Source: Symbiodinium sp. CCMP2592 (lineage: Eukaryota; Sar; Dinophyceae; Suessiales; Symbiodiniaceae). Taken from it: a DNA stretch of 64,000 nt. How positions within the stretch are numbered: position 1 is the stretch's first letter; the number at the start of each line of letters is the position of its first letter. Where the stretch lies: positions 1,618,001 through 1,682,000 of the forward strand of contig CAJNDT010005334.1 in the NCBI GenBank assembly GCA_905221615.1, in the 5' to 3' direction. Both the position numbers and the translations under genes were made by a program. A model generated the notes under the pieces. The model did no database searches and was not told the DNA's origin. It saw only the letters and a program-made list of their open reading frames with translations. Shown piece by piece: positions 20,836 to 32,270 of this stretch.

Positions 20836-23800
20836 CTATGTCACTATGTCCTGCCAATTCACGTAAGCTGGGATCGTGCTGGCATGCCCGAAGTAATCAG
20901 GCCAGCCGTGAGGCGCGGGTGCATTGTCATAGAGCGTGACTTTGACGTCTTCCTTCCCGTAGATAGCCCCCCGGAATTCTTAATGCAACGGACATGTCCC
21001 ATCATGTCGCGTCAACAATTGCACACTGAGTGGCCTGACTGGCCCCGTTTCGCCACAGAGCTTGAATAAGCTCGGATGTGATGTAGCTCGGCACGATCAC
21101 ATCATTCTTGCCATGAAAAGCCCAAATCGGCACTCCTGTTTGGCGTTGTGACAGCTGGCAGCTCTTCCGAGACTGCCAGGGTGCAACGCCTCTAAGCTTC
21201 TCCGCCGGAGGTGCGGCGGAAGCAGCAACCGGGACCACAGCTGCAAAGCCTGACGCTCATGCCGTGGCATGGTGTCGGACCCGAAGGGACTGGTGTGCCG
21301 TCCAAGTTGCGGCGGCTCGTCGCGGCAAGCAAAGCTCCCGCGCCACCCATCGAATGTCCGGTGACATACAACCTCGACAGGGCTCTCCCTTGCAGAAGAA
21401 ACTTGAAACTGAGTTCCCCGAACGTTAGTTCCTGGAGCCAGGCCTGGCTGGATCCAGATCCAAGTCGGATCTCAATAAGAAGTCCAAGAACTTCACGACC
21501 CGCTGCACGCTCCAGCCCTGTCGGAAACACACGCGGCACCGTTTCACTTACCACTGTAAACAGCGTTTCGGCAGCCACGACATGCCGTGAGAATGCAATT
21601 CAGTCAGCAAGAAAAGCTGACACACGTGCCTGCATGTGTATGTATTTATGTATGTATGCATGTAGGGCCCAAGTTGCCGCACAGGGCGGAAAATTGAAGC
21701 GCCCCAGCACCCGCCATAGGTGCGTCTGCCGGCTACGGTCAAGGCTCGGGTCAGGCAGTGCATGATCGCATGCGTGCCATGCACAAGCTGGGAATTTAGG
21801 TTTGGCCCGCACCCGACGTGATGGTGCTCATAGGACACACTATGCAAGGTGGCCATGTTCAATCGAACATTGCTTTGGAGGACGCACTTGCATACTAGAA
21901 AACTCCTGTGTGCCAGATAAAGGCCTTCGAAAATGTCGAACTAATCGATCAGCTCTCCACTCGTCTTCTCAGAAGATATATGTCAACTCTCTCAGGCTCG
22001 CTGTATGCAAGTTGTCCAGCAAGAGACGGGACCCTTGTTCACATGAAGCCATGCAGCAGGTGTTGGGTCAGTGAAGGAAGTATATGCAAGCAGGAGTTTG
22101 CTTTTATGACTAGGAAAGGGATCGATCACGGCAGCATACGCAACTCGATGAAAGCAATGGAAGGCTTTCCGTTTTCGTTTCGTACTCCCGCAAGTATAGG
22201 GGTATGCCAGGCGTGGATCTTGGCAGGGGGAGCGAGCATTTGCATATATAGACAGATTGCATTATCTTATATTATGTTATATTGTATCATGTTCGTATCG
22301 TATACTATTATTTGTTATATGTCATTATATTGTCTTGTATTGTATTGTACTATGTTATATTATGGTAAATTATAGTGTTTATATATTCGGTACACACATG
22401 CCGTTCTATGCATAAATACACACATATGCACATGTGTATATAATCTGTATATATACAAATCATACGCACATACATGTGCAGAAGCGCACACACACAGAGG
22501 CACAGACTGTATTCATTTTGATCGCATTGCTTTGCGGTTCGTGATGTCTCATCACAGGCTGCCTTCGGGATGAGACGGAACTCCATTCATTCATGTGCAC
22601 GCCATATCCTAAGTCTGTTTCTTCCGGCGACAGGAAGACGAGACCGGATCAACCTCTTGCAAAAGCACATTCGTGCGTTCGAAAACCTCATGGGTGACAC
22701 AATGGTGCCCCGTGATGCTCGCTTCATTGATTTATCATTACGGGGCTTTCTGAAGCGAAACGCGAGCCCAACACGGCGAACAAGGTGCCCGCCCCTTGCG
22801 GCTGTATTACACCTGATATTTCTTTTATCTTTCCTTCACTTTCGGGGGGCTTAGGGGTCGATGCTGCTACTCATCACGGGCCGCATCCTACCCCAAGACT
22901 CCAAACCAAGCCACATTCAAGTTCTGACAGCCTTCCTTCATCTTCCGTCCGTTGGGGCGAGGTCCCAGGGCACTCCCCCTCGCTCTTAAGTTCTTGAGAG
23001 AAGAGGTTGCGGCTTTGGGGTGAGCGGAGTGCTTTCCACCCCAGTGGACGGTATGCGTGGGAGCGTGCGTTTGTCGTGGAACCAGCCCTTACGGGTGAAC
23101 TTTATGTCGCACATCCCGGCCCCGTCTCTGTGCCCTCTATGGCAAGTCCTGGGTTCCTCGACGAATGCTCCCGCCAAGCTGGTCACAGTGGTTGGCAGCT
23201 TCCCCCCGTCATTATAATAATTATGTGGCCTACGCAGAAGCAGCAACGAAGCAAAGCGCAGGACAGAATGTGCTCACTCTCTCTGTCTCTTGCTTGCTTG
23301 CTTGCTTGCTTGCTTGCTCAGGGTGTGGGTCAGCAAGGCGGGCCCGCTAACCCTGCGCGCAACGAAGCTGTGTGTCCACGTCCTGGACGAGTGAAACTTT
23401 TCGGGGTTGTTTTGCAAGCTGAGCTGGAGGCTTTCGCCTTGAGGAAAGCTTGACCCATGGCATGTCCCCGTTTAGCTTACGTGTCCCCGCATTGCTCATG
23501 CATCATGCCCAGCCTTGCCCAGATCGTTGCGTCACACACTAGGGCGCCCGCCGGTATTGTGGTGGTGCTGTTGGCGGTTGGCTTTCCCGTTGCGACCCTC
23601 TACTCGTGTGCATGAGCCATGTTCTCCTCTTTCACCCAGGGGCCCCCTACAGTGCCATAAAACCGTTAGTCGCTGTCGAACATGGCGTGCATGCGTCGGC
23701 GGCGGTGTGTCCCGCCTAGGACTTGGATGCCTCCTCCGTCCTTGTTAGCCTACCTCGGGCTCTCACTAGTCTCCCTTGGCTGTGTCTCCGGTCGTGTAGT

Positions 23801-24870
23801 AGGCGTTTCCGCAGGCCCAGTACGCGTGTCCTGCTGGCTTCGTCGTCGTTTGTTGTGGCCCCAGGCCTCGTCCTCTGTGTCAGTTCCCGGGATCTGGTCT
23901 GAGGGCCAGCTCTCAAAGCCGCAGGGCTTCTCTTTGCGAGCAGGGGCTTCTATGTGCCCGGTGTTGGCCCCGGCAGGGCTCCATAACCTCGCGTCCCCTT
24001 CTTCCACATTGGCCGATGGCGGTGGGTCCCATGGCGAGGTAGCCTCGAGGTCGGAGTCGACCAGGGCTGTGGGGTGTCCCCAGAGCGCATGCGTCCAACC
24101 TTGAAGAAGTTGAAGGGCTTCGGCGCCGAGGGCGATCTGCTCCCCGATCAGTGTCGGCATCAGCTCTCTGTCTCTTTCTTTCTCCAGGCTTGAGGGCACG
24201 CCCCCGCTGGGGCAGCCTGTGCTGTTGGCGGTGTGCACGGTTTTACGTGCAACTAGTGTTCGAGCTGTCTCTCTCTCTCTCTCCGTGTCTCTGCTTTCTT
24301 TCATGTCATTTCCTTTCATCTTGCTTGGGGCAATCTGCCTTGTTGCAAGACTCGGATCATAAGGCAAATGGAGCTTAAGTTTTCCTACGTCCCACTAACA
24401 CGCTCAACATCACGAAGCGCTGCAGACTGTCATGTGCTCTTAAAGCCCGCCTCTGCCGTGTGGGGTGCCACCACCACGAAACCTTGGCTCTGTATGCCAG
24501 CAGCACGCTTCAATGCTAATTTTCAGTGAGCCATCATTCATTAGATATCACGAATGACGGAACCTCGGTTTGACCCAACCAACGTCTTTAACATCTGACT
24601 TTCGCGCCATGGACGTGACAAGATCTTCGGAGCGCGTGCATATGTCAGTTCCACCGGAGGTGTGCCAGTTGCTCCCTGCAGGGAGTGCAGTGCAATATGC
24701 AGAATGATCTCTATCCGTCTCTGAGCAGCAACCCCGCCTCCGAGATGATCTCATGAAGGCTCCCATGCATCTCACCGGCCCCATGGAGATAGAGCAGAAG
24801 CGGAAGATTCTCCCCCGGCCCCTCTTGCGGCCGGAAAACCAAAGCCTTCCGTGCTCCAGTCTTGTCTCCA
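20836..24870 (-). CDS. Alpha/beta hydrolase (esterase/peptidase-like), multi-exon
   Basis: Exons in order: RKALVFRPQEGPGENLPLLL with the oxyanion strand YLHGAGEMHG (about 24,868-24,755); VKFLDFLLRSDLDLDPAR ending at 21,444; LYVTGHSMGGAGALLAATS (21,372-21,299) with the nucleophile Ser in GHSMGG; FAAVVPVAA and GVPIWAFHGKNDVIVP (21,249 to about 21,060) with the acid residue; and VTLYDNAPAPHGWPDYFG (about 20,940 to TAG at 20,838-20,836) with a probable catalytic His. The triad order and the HGAGE and HGKND motifs fit the LpqC/predicted-peptidase branch of alpha/beta hydrolases. Introns of 71 and 49 bases with GC donors flank the Ser exon. The 3.3-kb gap between 24.75 and 21.5 kb is a large intron or holds unread exons. 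Substrate unknown. Confidence 0.75.
21299..21372 (-). CDS. Alpha/beta hydrolase, nucleophile exon (GHSMGG)
   Basis: A 74-base exon between two short GC-AG introns (21,443-21,373 and 21,298-21,250). Both joins keep the frame and give DPAR-LYVTGHSMGG and RNLDG-FAAVVPVA, as in homologues. Confidence 0.75.
22240..22480. repeat. AT-rich degenerate TATAT/TTATAT tract
   Basis: Strongly AT-rich, with many TATTATATTGTAT-like units, inside GC-richer sequence. No gene. Confidence 0.6.
23283..23318. repeat. (CTTG)n tetranucleotide microsatellite
   Basis: About seven to nine CTTG units. Confidence 0.9.
23750..24367 (-). CDS. Unrecognised open frame, 205 codons
   Basis: A long minus-strand open frame without an ATG at its 5' end. 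The product is hydrophilic, rich in Glu, Arg, Ser, Thr and Pro, with tracts such as DTEDEAWGHNKRRRSQQD. It lies in the large gap of the alpha/beta hydrolase gene, in a stretch (22.7-24.4 kb) whose base composition differs from its surroundings. It may be part of an old mobile element or a chance frame. No family recognised. Confidence 0.2.
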   Translation of the reverse strand: MPYDPSLATRQIAPSKMKGNDMKESRDTERERETARTLVARKTVHTANSTGCPSGGVPSSLEKERDRELMPTLIGEQIALGAEALQLLQGWTHALWGHPTALVDSDLEATSPWDPPPSANVEEGDARLWSPAGANTGHIEAPARKEKPCGFESWPSDQIPGTDTEDEAWGHNKRRRSQQDTRTGPAETPTTRPETQPRETSESPR

Positions 24871-27800
24871 ACGTGCCGTTGCCGGATTGTGCTGGACACC
24901 CGCGGACATCCTACGCTACGCAGTTCAACCATGTCCTTTGCCTCGTAACTGTCCGGGTCCTTCACTACGCTCGAGACAGAGGCTGCATGGACTGTGGCAG
25001 ACGCCGACACCTCAAAGAGAGCTGACCAAAGGTGCTTGGAACCCGAGGACGCTGATAAAGTCAGATTCAGGCACAGTCGAGTGCACAATACCAGTGCTTC
25101 CAGCACGAGCCATGAATACCACAGCAGCCAATCCAATCACCTACAGATGCTACAAGTATGAGCTGGGAAGCTTCAGGCAAACAGGATCTGAATCGGAAAA
25201 CTGCTAAACAAGCGTTCACATCCAGGCATCTTGCGAGGCAAAGCTGAGGCATCCAGCGCGGAAATGCCATGGACACAACGGCCGATGATCCGAGGCTCTT
25301 GTTTTCCTAGGTACTTGCTGTCATCGAATCTCCATCAGGACCAAGCAAAAGGATGCAGTTCTATGTGTGGGAACCTTCGATCCGTGTAGCAGCTATAGTC
25401 TTGCGAGGTGCAGGATTGCACTTTCAGATGGCATGCATGTGTGGGCTGCACCACCCTCCGATCAAGAACTTGCGGAGATGACGTACATGTCATGCGTACG
25501 CCGTACACGGTTCATAAGCAGTACAGTTAAATCCAAAAGGTCTTGACCAGAAAGAAGTGACTGGACCAACGGACTTTGCATCACATGCCCAGGATGCCTG
25601 CTCTGAATCGGATGCATCGCTGCATCCGGGCGAGCTTGCTGCTGAGAATAAATCACCACAACTTGTTTTGTTGGAACTGACACCGAACTGGACACGGGTT
25701 CTTGGCAAAGCCACGATCTCAAACCGATTGCATTCAAACTCGCCCATGTCCAGGAGCGGGTGGAGATCCCAAGCAATGCTCTGAGAACCGGAGTGACTGG
25801 ATTACAGGGCGTTAAGGCCGACCATGATTTGCAGAGTTCCATGTCCGACAGTCACGCAACTGACCGGTTTGATCGGCAGGTAACGGGATAGGACAATTTC
25901 AAATTTGCATGTACAGCCGCCCGAGGCTTGCCTCCACCAATTCAACTAGTGGCAGCTGGCCACGAAGCTCCTTGAAGGGAGCACACAACTCCAGTGAAAG
26001 CGGTCTTGCGACGTGGTGACAAATGCTGTTTCCTTCGGCGCAGCGCTCCGCATGACAATCTCCACCATCACTTTCAGGCATTCCTGCGAAGTGCATCTTC
26101 ATGAAGAGTGATCTTCGTTGACATGAAGCTGACATCCGCACTGCCTGTCTTTTGTTTTCTGAGACAACGCGCAGAATGTCTGCGCATGCGATTAGCCCAC
26201 ATTCCACCGCGATGGACGAACAAAGAAAGGACGCTACCAGCACGAACATGCCAACTTTTTCGCAAGTCTTTGTCGCCAATCGTGACAGATCGTGTCTGGA
26301 GCATCCTTACTTTCTGTTGCCATTTCATGTGGTCAAGCTCTAAAGATCGAAACCTGTCATGCTAGCTACACGTGTCCCATGCATGATGAGAATCTGCAAA
26401 GGTCGCTTGGAAAGCAGAAGACGCGAAGACGGCAGAGTTCGGAAAGGCAAGAACGTCGCACTTCGCGTAGATGCGTCCCTTGGGCAGGTCGCCATGGTCT
26501 GTCGGGTTGATCATCAGAGATAGGTTTTATGGCGCTCGAGCGAACCATACCCAATGAAACCGGAGCTTCTGCAACCTTCCTTTATCTGCGTTGCTGGTGA
26601 GCTAGAACGGCTCGAAATTGTGCAACCTCTACTGTCTGGCGCCCAAGAACGCTGTTCTGTGCCGTCTCAACTGACATCGCATGACAGACATGATAGACAC
26701 ACGCACACAAACACACAGGGCATGTATATGCATGCATGGCATCTGACCACATGCTCGACAAATAATTGTTTCACCCCCTGTGCAGCAATGCTGCCAGACC
26801 TTGCTCGGTTCCTGCGAACCGAAACCTGTCACTGCCAAGCCAGGCCCAAGTCAATGCAAGGCACACAACACACGAATTCGGGTGGGGACTTCCTCCGAAT
26901 CTAGCCGCGATTCTCTGCTGGAGTCTTTCATTATGCAGGGCTTTACCTGGACCGTCGCACTAGCATTGAGACATGGTCTTCTTTGCCGCACTCGGGAGGC
27001 CACAACGGGTCGTTCCGCGACAAACTAAATCCTGCTGCTTGCCGCAGTCTCACTTGCTCGCATTCCGAATAGTAGCCTGCTATATACAGGCTGCCTATCA
27101 CTGCAAGTTGATTCAGGCATTGCATCCCGAGGGATTGGATTGCTCAAACCGTGCTGCATGATGGACAGCAGCGCAATGAAGGCAGCTGCAGCTCGGCGAC
27201 AAGGAAGCGACATGAGCATGCAAGCGCACACATAGACAGGTTGTCCTCCAAAAAGTTTCCGTGATGACGGCCTGGCGAATTCAGGCTGAGCAATCGTCAC
27301 AAAATCTGAGGAAGGGTCCCTGCAAAATCGAGCCTGCCCCTTGCTTGATGATGGTTGTTCGAAGACATGCCTATTCCAATGACAGGTCGGCCTACCGGCC
27401 TACACATGCTTTTCGCGCCTGGCCTGCATTGCATTGGACTCCAGAAAAAGTCGATAGATCCGATCTGAGCGGGTGTCTTCCAGCAAATCCTGGCACCAAA
27501 AGCGCATGAGGTTCATGCAGAGCTGGGTAACATGGTCCGCGGAACGGCTGCGTCGACGTGTTTATAGTAACAACTAGTACAAGCGTCTGTCCTTAGATGC
27601 CAGCATCGTGATGACTTTGTACAAGTGCGAGAATTCAAACTCGGGACCTGTCATGGAGGCAGATCTTGCGAATGAATCGCATGGTTTGGGTTCGAAGTGA
27701 AGGATCCCGGCTGTCCAGGATGTCCTTAAAGAGCGTTGCATTCTGCAGGACCTGTGGTGAGCACAGCCAGGGTCTCTCAGATGACTAGTCCTTGTTCACG

Positions 27801-28853
27801 TGCCTCTGAGGATGTACAATTTCACTGGTCATGCCACGAAATGTTGAAAATTACAGCGATTTCTCATCCAGTCTCCAGTCACCCTTCATGCGCACTATCT
27901 GGAGCACAGAAGCTTCTTGGATCTGTGTGGCCTGATCTGTGTCCATCGCCGTCAGGCGCTTAACCTTGAACCACTTCACCGGCAACTCGGCTCACGCAAG
28001 AATCGGCCCATGTCTGCCTGATCTTTGATGGTTTCTTTCTTTTCCTTTACGCCAGGAAGTCGTCGACCGCGATTTGTTCTCCAGGCACCCTTTCGTTCCT
28101 CGTTCGGGTGACGAGGCACAGTGTGTCATGTCGGTTCTGTACATTGAAGCGAATCCTTCACCACCGAAGCGGCGCATGGCTTCCCAGTCAGGTCCTGCAC
28201 TTAGAAAGCTCTGAATGTCTCATGGCTTCAGAGTCAAGTGCTGCAATCAAAAAGCTCGAATATCTCTAAACCGATGAAGTCCCTCGCGACTGCCCAGCAG
28301 TTGCAGCAAGGTCAGTCCACTGCGCCCAAACGGGCCAGCACCAGCACAAGCATCAACCAACCAAAGGCCAGGAGTTTATTCTTCAGCCAGCAAATGTCGA
28401 TGCAAACTTGCTGCGAGCCCAGCCACTACATCTTGATTCTGTCATAGCTTGGAGGTTGCTTTCCTACGAAAAGCTGCACCGGCAGTCTCCTTGGACATGA
28501 CAAATGACACCTCATCCTCGAGATTGATGTAGAACTTCTTGGAGCTAGTCCTACAGCTCTGGCAGCACCAGATTTGATATTCATTCAGTTCATTCATGCT
28601 CGCAGAGATGGGACAGCCAGTTGAACGAACTCATGATGTTAAGACAAGGAAAGCCAAGGTCTCCTCAAGTTGATCTCCAAACCTCTCATCATGGCCCGGG
28701 TAATCAAGCAAAGCGCAAGACGCAGGACGAAGATCCAAATCAAGCTTGAGACCCCGGCATTCGGTCGAAGCACTTCCGGGCTCCAGGCAATTGATGCCTT
28801 TCAGAGGTGGGGGCTTGTCGCCGTCTCAAAGGCAGCTGTGGATGCGATGCCAC
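24871..28853. other. Stretch without a supported gene
   Basis: Minus-strand open segments here, for example one starting MFVLVASFLCSSIAVECG near 26,240, could be exons, but no motif supports them. No repeats longer than short microsatellites. Confidence 0.3.
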
Positions 28854-28954
28854 CTATAACGTCGGCTGCCCGAAAGAAGATGTCTTGACCGTCGCCGTCG
28901 TTGCCAAGTTGTTTGAGGAATCCAAACCCGCCATAGACGTTCACAATTCGGCCC
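28854..28954 (-). CDS. Cold-shock-domain exon
   Basis: The acceptor CCTGCCAAG followed by G at 28,954, and a GTGGCA donor after 28,854, bound a 101-base exon encoding GRIVNVYGGFGFLKQ and GQDIFFRAADVIG. This matches a cold-shock (Y-box) domain: the RNP1-like GFGFL and the DIFFRAxDV strand typical of dinoflagellate cold-shock proteins, which bind single-stranded nucleic acid. Other exons of this gene were not found; flanking minus segments at 28.7 and 29.0 kb are possible. Confidence 0.55.
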
Positions 28955-30979
28955 CTTGGCAGGTCAAGAGGGTGAGCAGGAAGGCAGCGCAAAGTCACAG
29001 GAGGTGCATCTTTGGGGCCATGGCCACAAGCAGCTTTCCAGATCTTGAGCTGGCTCCTGCTCAGATGGTCACCAGGCCCAGTTCATGAAGAGTTTCTCCC
29101 AAACTGTGTGGATGACGGAGTGTCACAAGCTCCGCAGCTGTCTGCCAGCACAGCATCCGCTCTCTGGGTTTACCCTCTCTCGCAGGCTTTTGGAGGGCTG
29201 AGGTCGGTCAGCCCTGGCTTCTAAAGTTCCTCGTGGATGCTGTTAAGCGAAACACCCGTCAGCCAGATTGTACTCGATTTCACACACGCATCTTTTAGCC
29301 GGATTGCAAACTTGTTTCACATTGACTCTCTGTCCATCTGAGCACCTGCATCATACCTCGAAGAAATGCGTACTCACCACTCAACGGTGTGTAAACAAGG
29401 AAAAGGCTCGAGGCCTAACAACAGACTTCATTCTCAGCGCAGTTCTAAGACCCAATCCGGATCGGCGAGCCGCTTTTGTGGAGCATTTTTTGGGAGGGAG
29501 AGGCGGGGGGGGCAGGACCTGTCATTTTCAACGTTTTGTCGTGGGTTGGCCCAGCAGTTTGGGTTTGGGTCCCTTTCTTTTCAGGCCCCGTCGGCTGCTT
29601 TCAGACCAGCGCCGAGCCATGACGTATCATGCTAACTTCGCTGCTTGCAACGCATGAAGCAGCTGCGGACAGGTATAACGGAGCTAGGATAAGGTGAGAA
29701 ACTTGACACAACATCTGTGCAGATCTCCAAACAAGACGAGATGCATCGGCCTCAAGAAGGTGAAAATAACAGAAGCACAGGAAGAACCCGAAGGCGGCGA
29801 GGCTGCTGGGAGGCTTCATGCACGGAGCAGCTCGAAAGATCAAGCATTCACGTGAGCAATCATGAGCACGCAGATGTGCTGCAGCCCCACTCAAGGGTAT
29901 AAGGACAAACTATGGCGTGACGTGTGCGCAACATTTTGTCCGATTCTGTGTGCTGCCTCCACGGTTACGGGATTTTCACGCAGAAGATCAGTTTCGGCTT
30001 CTTTCTCAGGTTGAATGGGCTTGTCAGTGCCGTCTCGGTTCTGCTTTTGAACTTTCGGTCTTATACGATCTGCGAAAACTTTGGATGAAACCTGATTAGA
30101 TTGAAGTTCCAGTCTGAGTGCACCTCATCGGTATCTAGTCTCACATCTCTGACAGGCTGTTGCCGCACAATTTCCGGGTGCCTCGGCCGGCTTGGTCTCC
30201 TGCATCCGCTGTCGACACTATTGCTATCGTACTAATTATCTTGCTTGCCCTCCGCCGAACCTCTTTTGGCTTTGCGCTGCTCCCTGCGAAAACCACATGC
30301 ATGGAAACAGTTGTATCTGCAGGCTCGGGAATGCTTTCGAGGCCTGTGAAAGGTGCCAGCGTGCCACCGGGTCTGAGCGACCTGCGAGTCTCAGAACGTC
30401 TGCAATTGGTCTTGTCGTCAAGTCTGCGAAGTGCTCCAAGGTTCCGACACAGGGCCGGAGAGCCTTCCAGCTGCTTTGGAGCTTGGTCCTTCAAGTCTGG
30501 CTGGAGCTTGCAGCTGCTGTTGGAACTACTGACATTGCAACAACTGCGCACCGCTCTCAGTGCTTGGTGCACGAAACAGGCAACGCAAGTCCCAGCAAAC
30601 ATCAGCTTCAAAGGCTATCTTGTCCAAGCCAATTCGCATGATTTGCGCAAGTGAGCGTCCTACGCCGCACGACTTTTACCCTTGATTCCCCGGCGTAGGT
30701 CCCGACCTAATGATATACAAAAAAATCCGGCGTCAAGCAGGTGTGCCGATAAAAGCATCGTGCACTTGTCAGACAAGTGTGCCACATGAACACGCAAGTT
30801 TTTTGCCGTCATGTGGCACATGCGGCTGTGAGAGCTATCAAACAAGAGCTCACCGTTCTCAGGTGCGAAAGCACCCCGAAAGCTCATTAGCATCGCGCAT
30901 GCATAGCATCTCAAGGCGGAGCTGCGACGATTGAACCAACATGCCATGGTGGCCAAAACTTCAGAGTCGCGCGTCCTGA

Positions 30980-32270
30980 ATCGAGCAGGAGAGTGATTTC
31001 GTTTGCGTCGTACCGGAGCGTCGAAAACGTTGCTGAGCAACCGGCCGATGATGTTTTCGAGAGGAAGGGGGCCCCAAACGTGCCCATCCAGAGATTGGTT
31101 CCTGCATCGAGTCGCACCAAGACTGCACAGGGCGAAAGTGCTTCGTCTCAAGTGCTCTGAATCTGAAGCGGTACCCGTGATGAAATAACCGAAGCATCAG
31201 GTCTCCTGTTGTCGCCGAGGACGAAGACACATCCGTCTGGAACTGTAATAGGTCCAAAGTCGTACTTTGCGGCCTCATGCAGCCGAAGCACGAAACCTCT
31301 GCCTGACCCTTCAGTCCCAGCTATGGGGGGCCTCGTTCGTGAAAGGTTCGTCCTGTGCTTCACCGTTGATGTACCTCTGCACGAACCATTAGTTAGTAGG
31401 TCTCCCCTAGTACTTTTGCTTGGCACGTTCGTCATGTCAACATCCGTGCAGTGGCAAACGTGAGCTTGGCAAAGTGCTCTCTCCAACTCTTTTTTGCCAG
31501 GTTGGCGCACAAGGTTCCGCCATTCTTTATCTCGACCGTGTCCCCTGCAAGAGCGACCTGCTGCGTACAAATGTCGCTTCTTCCGGAATCTCGCTGTCGA
31601 ACATTGGGATAATGGCGATTCGCTTGATCAAGGCATCTCCAGATCTGTCACCGCCTCGGACCAGATTGGGACACGCAGCAAAATTCCAAGATGCTCTTCT
31701 AACCATGGGGTTCTGATGCCGTCTCGGTCAGGATTGTGGATCTGTCCCCAGGTCGGTGGGGTTATGTGAATATCGTGCTCAGCCTTTTGCTTCCACTGGC
31801 AGGAATAGCCACACAGGAGCCAACAGTGTACTGCCCTGAGGTCACAGCCAACAACCAGGCTAAAAGCTGGTGGTGGGTTGAAGACGACAACATCTCTGCG
31901 CTGGTACTCGCGCCTGAGCAGCACGAAGCAAGGACAGTAGACATGCAGCGCAGGACAGCAACTGTCGTTAACAAGGCATGTAATTTGTGTTCACGGGCCG
32001 CGACCAACGTTTTGAGACCTTGTCAACTGTCAGCTGGTCACCTTGAGAAGACTAGCAGCAGATCCGATCGCCCCCCAACAAAACAGTAGAGAGCGCCTAT
32101 GTCGAAGTTCGGGTACATGGACAAGGACGGAATAAAGCGTGGCCTTGAGATGAACCGCATATACGGGGGCCGTGCAACGCTGTCACCTCCTGAGGTTCCA
32201 ACTCGACCAGGAAGCCTCTGATCAAAAGAGCCTGAAATTGCAGAAATCGTGGCGACACGCTTCGTTGAGG
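30980..32270 (-). CDS. Thylakoidal-type signal peptidase I (Plsp1/LepB family), multi-exon
   Basis: Type I signal peptidases cleave transit or signal peptides with a Ser-Lys dyad; the thylakoid type matures lumen proteins. Visible in order: RPRFIPSLSMYPNFDIG (nucleophile Ser; exon ends 32,097), then GDQLTVDKVSKRWSRPV (32,041 to about 31,990), REYQRRDVVVFNPPP (31,913 to about 31,872), RSGDALIKRI with the catalytic Lys (to 31,617), VALAGDTVEIKNGGTLCANL (from 31,557), FVLRLHEAAKYDFGPITVP with CVFVLGDNR (to 31,206) and NQSLDGHVWGPLPLENIIGR (from 31,101). All family boxes B-E are present and intact. PSLSMYP-x-FD is the hallmark of the plastid enzyme. Introns of 55, 59 and 104 bases have GC, GC and GA donors. 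The N-terminal transit region and the terminal exon were not resolved. Confidence 0.88.
31101..31206 (-). other. GA-AG intron (31,102-31,205) inside the signal peptidase
   Basis: The exon ending AACAG at 31,206 and the exon starting GAACCAA at 31,101 join to GDNRNQSLDGHVWG, the expected family sequence. The intron begins GAGACC and ends GATGCAG. Confidence 0.75.

Noticed and set aside
30160-30654. 164-codon plus-strand frame with a hydrophobic stretch (AIVLIILLAL)
   Set aside because: Equally long frames exist on the other strand, all identified host genes here are minus, and no family is recognisable.
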